From: Limnanthes douglasii subsp. nivea
Taxonomy: Eukaryota; Streptophyta; Magnoliopsida; Brassicales; Limnanthaceae
Assembly (NCBI GenBank): GCA_036936605.1
Contig: JAUPFV010000003.1
Location: 145,112,997 to 145,176,996 of the forward strand
Direction: 5' to 3'
DNA length: 64,000 bases
The translations under genes and the position numbers were made by a program. Below, piece after piece: positions 58,266 to 64,000 of the stretch. Below the pieces are notes generated by a model that made no database searches, was not told the DNA's origin, and saw only the letters and a program-made list of their open reading frames with translations. Position 1 is the stretch's first letter, and the number at the start of each line of letters is the position of its first letter.

Positions 58266-58317
58266 CCGAAAATAAACCTCCCACTGTGGTCGCCAATTTG
58301 GTGAGGTTTATTTTCGG
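58266..58317. repeat. 14-bp inverted repeat around the second PBS copy
   Basis: CCGAAAATAAACCT (58266-58279) is the exact inverse complement of AGGTTTATTTTCGG (58304-58317). The 24 bases between contain the PBS copy CCCACTGTGGTCGCCA. The second arm belongs to the full LTR, and the first has replaced the outer end of the truncated LTR. Confidence 0.93.
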
Positions 58318-58673
58318 TTGAGGGTAATTTTGTCCAGAGTTTTGTGGTATTTCAAAGGTATTTATTGCTTGGATAGATAGTAGTGAGAGACTTGAGCTGC
58401 CTGGTTGTATTAAATGTTCATTACCTCTTTAATGAAAGTAGTTGGGTATTTATACCCGTAATTGTGGGCCAGATGGGCTTTCGGGTCAACTTATGGATTC
58501 AGATCGAGTTCCAAGACCCATTAATCTTTAAGCAAGTAAGTAATTAGCTTAGTCATGAAGTGATTTAGGTTTTAATACATTTAGTCCTGTTCGGATGGTT
58601 CAGTGGGTGGTTTGTTTCCGAATTGCCCCTGTCCGGTTCCCTCAGTGAGTGGTGAGAAAATCCGGACTCATCA
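58299..58673 (-). repeat. Element B 5' LTR
   Basis: 375 bp, full-length, plus-strand edges TGGTGAGG and CTCATCA. ATATA follows (58674-58678), matching the target site left of 50031. Confidence 0.92.
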
Positions 58674-58678
58674 ATATA

Positions 58679-59170
58679 TAATAAAATTACATAAAATATC
58701 AAATATTTTGTTATATATCAACTATTTATCAAATATAAAATAAAATTACATATCTAATAGTTTTATATACTTACATAAAATACTAAATAAATATTACAAA
58801 TATTTCGTTTAGGATATACAGATCTTAATTATTGAAATTCAAATGAATTAACGTATACAAATTATTTTTTCATAAACGTGTAAAAAATGTAAAAAATACT
58901 TAAAAGTGCAGCGTTCAAATATCAAAATAAAATTATATATATAAATAATAGTTAGATATTGTAGATAATTTTTTAGAATATTAAATCAACTATTTATAAT
59001 ATCTAATATAATTACAAAACATATCAAATAAATATTACATATATTTCGTTTATGATATACATATTTTAATTATTGAAAGTCGAATAAACAAATTTATACA
59101 CATTATTTTTTAATAAAGACATTAAAATGTTATAAACATATTAAAATTTTAATAAATATAAAGTAAAATA
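58679..59170. repeat. AT-rich tandem repeat, right part
   Basis: Two diverged units of about 240 bp: ATTTCGTTTAGGATATAC near 58803 and ATTTCGTTTATGATATAC near 59043, each followed by TTAATTATTGAAA and a CAxATTATTTTTT block. With 49675-50030 these form one array split by element B. The second unit is also the left edge of the duplicated block. Confidence 0.75.
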
Positions 59171-59267
59171 CGACTATGATGAATGGAATAGTATGACTAT
59201 CATAGACACATATACTGATAATATGAAATGTATAATACTCCCTACTAATAATATGAAATGTATAATA

Positions 59268-60207
59268 CTCCCTCCGTTTTATAATATAAGTCGTTTAAAG
59301 CTTTTTCATCGAGATTAAGGAAAGTAATAATGATTTTGAAAGAAAAACAATTGATTGGTGGAGTTAAAAACTTGTGTAGAAGGTTAAGTATTTTATTGGT
59401 TGAGAGTGAAATGTATGTAATTATTGCTGCATTGGGAAATGAGAACGATATATATTATGAAACAAATAAACTTCTTTTAAAAAGCCTTATATTATGAAAC
59501 ATATATATTTTAACAAGTCACGCTAAGTCATGCAACGTTAGGCTATGTCACGCCAGAACTGTTAAATATGAGGTCGGATAGATGACACGTTCTTCAACCT
59601 TCCTAACGATGATAGACGGTTATATTACTTGTTGTCAGAAGAAAGGATGGCGCGCTCTATCCCACCCACCCTATCTTTGTCACTAACGATCAAATTATTT
59701 TCTATTGATAAGTCTTTTAAAAATTTGTACGCGTATTAAAAAATATAATGATTGGTTTTGATTTTACAAAAAATAGTTATAAATTTACTTGCATAACTTT
59801 CATTGAAAACAACAATATAAAAAAACCACTACAAAATAAAAAAATAAAATACATAATAAAATTGCATTGAAATTCTAAAACGAAAATTATTTTGAAACAA
59901 AAAAAATACTTCTAAAATGACCCATATTATGGAATGAAAGAAGTACTACTTCCTATATCCATCACGTTAAAGGTTTTTTGTACATTTATTAAAAAAATCT
60001 AATTATTAGTTTTGAAGGCGTAATTTTTTTTAATTTTCCATAAATAATTTTTCAATTTAAGCCCTATGAATTTTTTTTAATAAATAATAAAATAGTCAAA
60101 GATATAAATAATAAAAGAATAATTAGTACACTCTTAGAAAATAAAAACAATTATTTTGAAACAATCAATTTTCTCGAGAATTATATCAAAATATGAGACA
60201 GAAGAAG
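59268..60207. mobile_element. Pair of TIR elements, duplicated copy
   Basis: Same two elements as 336-1011 and 1017-1274 with the same ends and TA flanks, differing by scattered substitutions. Sharing the junctions shows that both insertions preceded the duplication. Confidence 0.5.
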
Positions 60208-61215
60208 TAATAAGATTTCACATATGATACTATATTTTAAAACTTCGTTTTACCACCATTTCCTTAAACGTCATGATATTTCTATTTCATATAAAAATGA
60301 TATTTCTATTTCGTATAAAAAAAGAAAGAGAACCTTTATGGAGATTGAATTATTTTATATCCCCTATTTTAATCTTAAGAAAGGTTATCTTTTATTTTCT
60401 AGTATAAGTAAGAGTAAGATATTCCTCAACAGTTACGAAGCACGAAGTGAAGATCTTTTGTGTTAAAGTATATTGGTTTTCTCTTAAATCTTTGTATTTC
60501 TCTTTTATCTTTCTATTTGCGTTCGTAGGAGCGCACAGGCTTGTCTTTGGATTTATTCCAAAAAGGCTTCTTACTAGTTGAGGTTGGTTCACAGTTATAT
60601 ACACTTTGTGTTCAATCTTGGCAATGTGGGAGTGTGGTTCTTCAATGTGATGAAGTTTATTATTCACTATCTTTATCGTTAAAGATGTCTAACGTGACAA
60701 GTAACGGCGGTAGGGGTGCCGATTACGATAGAATTGTCATGGTATGTAGTGCAATAGAATAAGGTGGGATTTATTGTTAGTTTTTACGGCTACGGTAGTT
60801 ATAATCACGATAGAATACGGTCACGTCTTCATAGTTCCAAACGATAAGATTATGAGTTTTATTTTATTTTTGTAAAAAATAATGTATAGTATTATTGTTT
60901 GATAAATAAGTTATTATAGTTTGTATATTAATATAAAATTTATAAATTTATTATTATATTTAGATTATTATTAAAATATGATTATAAATACTATAAGAGT
61001 TGTTATATTTTGATAGTTACTTAGTTAATAATAAAATAATTGTTATAGACTTATATTTGATTATACTATAACTTGTTATAGTTTTTTTTTTATAAGTAGT
61101 AAAAAAATTATGATAAGTTGTTATATGATGAGATTGAAGAATACAAAATAAATTTTATCGATTAGAGCATTTCACAGGTTATACTTTTGGGAGTAATGAG
61201 TTTTACAGATGTTCT

Positions 61216-63123
61216 CAAATTGAATTATCACATTACAAACTCTATTATAAATGTCATTTCCAATAATATTTTGTCATCCTCATCAAGATATTCATCATTA
61301 AATCTCGCATAAGCTTCGATCATAAGGTTTTCTTCAACATTTGTTGGAGATTCATCGAACATATCCTTTGGATTTTCTTCCATTTTATACTTTTAGTCTT
61401 GCATTGTATGATTCATCTCACTCCATCCTTCGATTGCAACAAACACTCCAAGTGCCCGACATGTCAATCTTTTTCGTTTAGTCGTTTATTGCAGCCTGAC
61501 GTGACTAAACATACATTCATTTGTCATTGTAGACATGTAGTGAAAAATTCTCTCTACCTAACCTGCAAGGAATAAGAAACTCATCTTCCTTCGAATTCCA
61601 CCACCTTAAAATATCAAGTGGGTTGTTCTAGGCATAATGATGTAACTCAAATTGAGTGTTCAAATATTTTCCCACTTTATTGTGGATTTCAGGAGTTTCT
61701 CTTGTCACCCCACTATTTAGTATTATCATTTTAACAGAGTTAATGCAACTTCTGGCTCTCCCTCTATTACTACTACTAATACTCACTACATTTGAAGATC
61801 TAACATTTATATTCCTCTCGTACTTTCCAACATATTCATTATATATTATATGAAGATAAACATCAATTATTATAGTATATACATAATGGTCATGGATAAT
61901 ATCAGGATATTGTGTGGCTTTATAAATATAAGTAGCTAAAAAGGCAAAACCCGACCATTTTTTAAAAGGATATACATGCACATAATAAGATAAGTGTATG
62001 AGATATGATGAAAATACTTAATAAATTTTTCTCCATATTGGGTACCATGTCGCGACATACATTCTTATCCCTATATTTATTCATATGCATGACAAGATTA
62101 GTAATTTCATAAACGGCCAAGTGAATGTTAAGAGTATATCAGGTAAAAAAAATTAGTTGTATCATTAAACAACCTCAAGTAGCTTATGTCTATTGTAAAA
62201 CAGAGAAATCTCATTTACATACATATAAGCACGTGCAAGAAGATTATATGAAGAGTTCCATCTAGTTTCGACATCTAAAACTAGTTTTTTGTATGTCTTT
62301 ACACTAGCCTTAATAATTTTTCTCCATTATTTTTAGGACCCAAGGTGGAGCATAGTAGGACCCCATGTTTAATAAGATTGATTTAATCCTTAGTTGGTAT
62401 ACTTAATCTATCTTTTGCAACCAATTGAGTATATGACATAAACATTTAGTGTGAAAGATTTTAGGAAATATAGGATTGTAATCATTTTTTAGATACTCAA
62501 TAGCTCTCCCATTTGCAAATGAATTATCTAAAGAAATAGACATAATTTTATTTTTAATTTGAATATCATTCATATACTCTAACATATTATCTTTAATTAC
62601 AGCAACAGTGTGCTTGCCAATAGATTGAAAATACATAACCCTTCTTTGGAGTTTCATTAAGAAACAATCCAATGTAAGGTAACACACATTATATCAAGCT
62701 CACTAAATATCGATATATCACTAATCAAAGAAATATTCCATAGAAAACTAACATAGTGTCATAAATGATTTGTTTATTTGTATTATATTCTAAATTTTAT
62801 GATCTTATAGAGGTATGTGGAATGCGTGTAGATCTTGGGTTTACCGTACTATACATCCAATTAACATATCTCTAATTTTCATAAAAATTGAATGGTTGTG
62901 AAGTAGCAAGAACATATATAATGGTTTATTTCATATATATACTTTAATTAAAAAAGAATAATCGGTTTGAGGATCTATGGATTTATTCTTTTTTCATAAA
63001 TTTTAGAGGGATAAAAAGGTTATGCATAGTTAAGTATCTAGACATATGCCCACTATCGTATTTTATTTTTCTAGTCTTATAGTTACATGCCTTTTTACAA
63101 TGATTACACTTAGTTATATGCTT
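61216..63123 (-). pseudogene. hAT transposase relic, duplicated copy
   Basis: Same modules and same disabling changes as 2285-4195: ISLDNSFANGRAIEYL, FHTKCLCHILN, LDVETRWNSSYN, DILRWW and the BED-type CNHCKKACNYKT. The 94-aa core frame (62687-62403) has the same protein sequence as in copy 1. Its inactivation therefore predates the duplication. Confidence 0.85.
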
Positions 63124-63157
63124 TTAATGAGACCTAAATAATTGGCGTTAAAGTCCA

Positions 63158-64000
63158 ATATTTTTTTAGTCGAGTATATCAGTCAAAACCTTCAATAATC
63201 TATACATATTCATCCTCAAAATAAACATATGTTCTAGATTATTCCATTCCCCCGAACTCAACATCCTCAAGAAACTTTGTCGCCCCGTTTTAAAAATACT
63301 ACCAATGAGAGGATCATAAAACTTAAAACCCATATAATATTCTGAATAACTAATAAAGAAGCAACTAATCATTTTTAGGTCTAATTTATTTTCTTGAGGT
63401 TTGTATTCTATTTCCTCACCTGGACACCCCCATATATGAAGATGCTTTAAATTGGGCGTGCACTCATTCCACAACTTATATAGAGTTCTAACGGTTTCCT
63501 TAGTGGGTGCTCTATTGACTATGCATACGACATATTCAATAGCTTCCCTCTAGAGAGATAATGGTAGAGTTAAGTTACTTATCATACTTCTAACCATATC
63601 ATTTACTGTATTGTTTCGTTTGTACACCATTCATGCAAGGTGAACCCGGTATTGTATACTAAGGGACTATTCCACACTCCTCTACGTATTTTACGAATGG
63701 CCCTTGACGTTGTTCACCCGACCCATCATATCTACTATAGTATTTCACCATCATAGTTATATCTAATACCCTCAGTGTTTTACCTAATTGTTTTTCAAAT
63801 TTGGTTCTAAAAGCTTTGAACTTTTATAGGCCTTTTAGCTTCTTATCAAAGAGGCAAAGGTATCTGAAGCGAGAAAAATCATCTATAATGATATGAATCA
63901 CTGTAACATGTTTCATGATTCCTTTAGAAATGGTCCAAAATATCATTAGGAATCAAAGGGACCATATAAACCTTCACCTACAAGCTTTTGCATTCTTACT
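63158..64000 (-). pseudogene. Copia integrase relic, duplicated copy, cut by window end
   Basis: The integrase C-terminal side (LKHLHIWGCPGE, 63474-63166, two His-to-Tyr changes against copy 1) and the core upstream up to the window edge, within the GAG-pre-integrase motif. It is the same relic as 4230-5072. Confidence 0.85.

Larger units (their letters stand above)
50031..58673 (-). mobile_element. Tat-lineage LTR retrotransposon, element B, internally deleted
   Basis: It is in the opposite orientation to element A. The outer LTRs (50031-50406 and 58299-58673) begin and end TGATGAGTCCGG/CTCACCA on the minus strand, and ATATA flanks both sides (50026-50030, 58674-58678). It has the same PBS, gag and antisense gene as A, but about 2.06 kb (A positions 40268-42332) are missing: most of RT, both RNase H domains and the integrase N-terminus. 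An extra truncated LTR (57946-58265) and a second PBS lie inside the 5' LTR. The outer LTRs differ at roughly 6 percent by eye. Confidence 0.94.
58934..64000. repeat. Direct duplication block, copy 2
   Basis: Copy of 1-5072 in the same orientation. It includes TIR elements at 59268-59943 and 59949-60207, the hAT relic and the copia 3' half. Notable differences are a 1-base deletion in a T run near 61960 that shortens a hAT frame from 143 to 117 aa, and a 2-base loss near 62990. The block continues past the window end. Confidence 0.93.

Noticed and set aside
1..64000. CRISPR arrays, rRNA genes, bacterial operons
   Set aside because: None found; tandem repeats here are few-copy duplications or microsatellites, and the genes are of plant type.

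Overview
The window is AT-rich plant nuclear DNA, almost certainly from a eudicot. It holds plant-type L1 LINEs with DUF4283 ORF1 proteins, Ty1/copia and Tat-lineage Ty3/gypsy retrotransposons, FAR1/MULE and RICESLEEPER-type hAT transposase relics, a tRNA-derived SINE, and one intron-containing jacalin-related lectin gene. There is no sign of bacterial, organellar or viral genome organisation. The species cannot be named from the sequence.

Layout: 1-5072 is a block of small TIR elements, a hAT transposase relic and the 3' half of a copia relic. It recurs almost unchanged, in the same orientation, at 58934-64000. The copia relic continues to about 7.25 kb. From 10.5 to 13.5 kb lie a FAR1/MULE transposase relic (+) and, convergent to it, a decayed coding strip (-) in which a Tat-type antisense-ORF domain runs directly into a plant mobile domain (PMD). 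A four-exon gene for a three-domain jacalin-like lectin occupies 16094-14410 (-) and is the only apparently intact host gene. From 16.5 to 34 kb are four LINE relics and a 1.67-kb hAT element with a perfect 8-bp target duplication. Next come a 5'-truncated LINE, two SINE units in tandem and dispersed repeats (34-36.8 kb).

From 36.8 to 58.7 kb the window is dominated by two related Tat-lineage LTR retrotransposons in opposite orientation. Element A (37035-47401, +) sits inside the LTR of an older copia element. Element B (50031-58673, -) sits inside an AT-rich tandem repeat. Both carry an extra gene antisense to gag-pol with its own TATA box, one short intron, a gypsy-type domain and a long coiled coil.

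Neither Tat copy can be autonomous. A has stops and a mutated integrase, and B has lost about 2 kb of RT, RNase H and integrase. The LINEs, copia and hAT copies are also broken. The window therefore reads as a gene-poor, heavily nested repeat region. Its most interesting content is the spliced antisense gene of the Tat elements, its apparent fusion to a PMD in the 12-13 kb relic, and the 58.9-kb-spaced direct duplication at the two ends.
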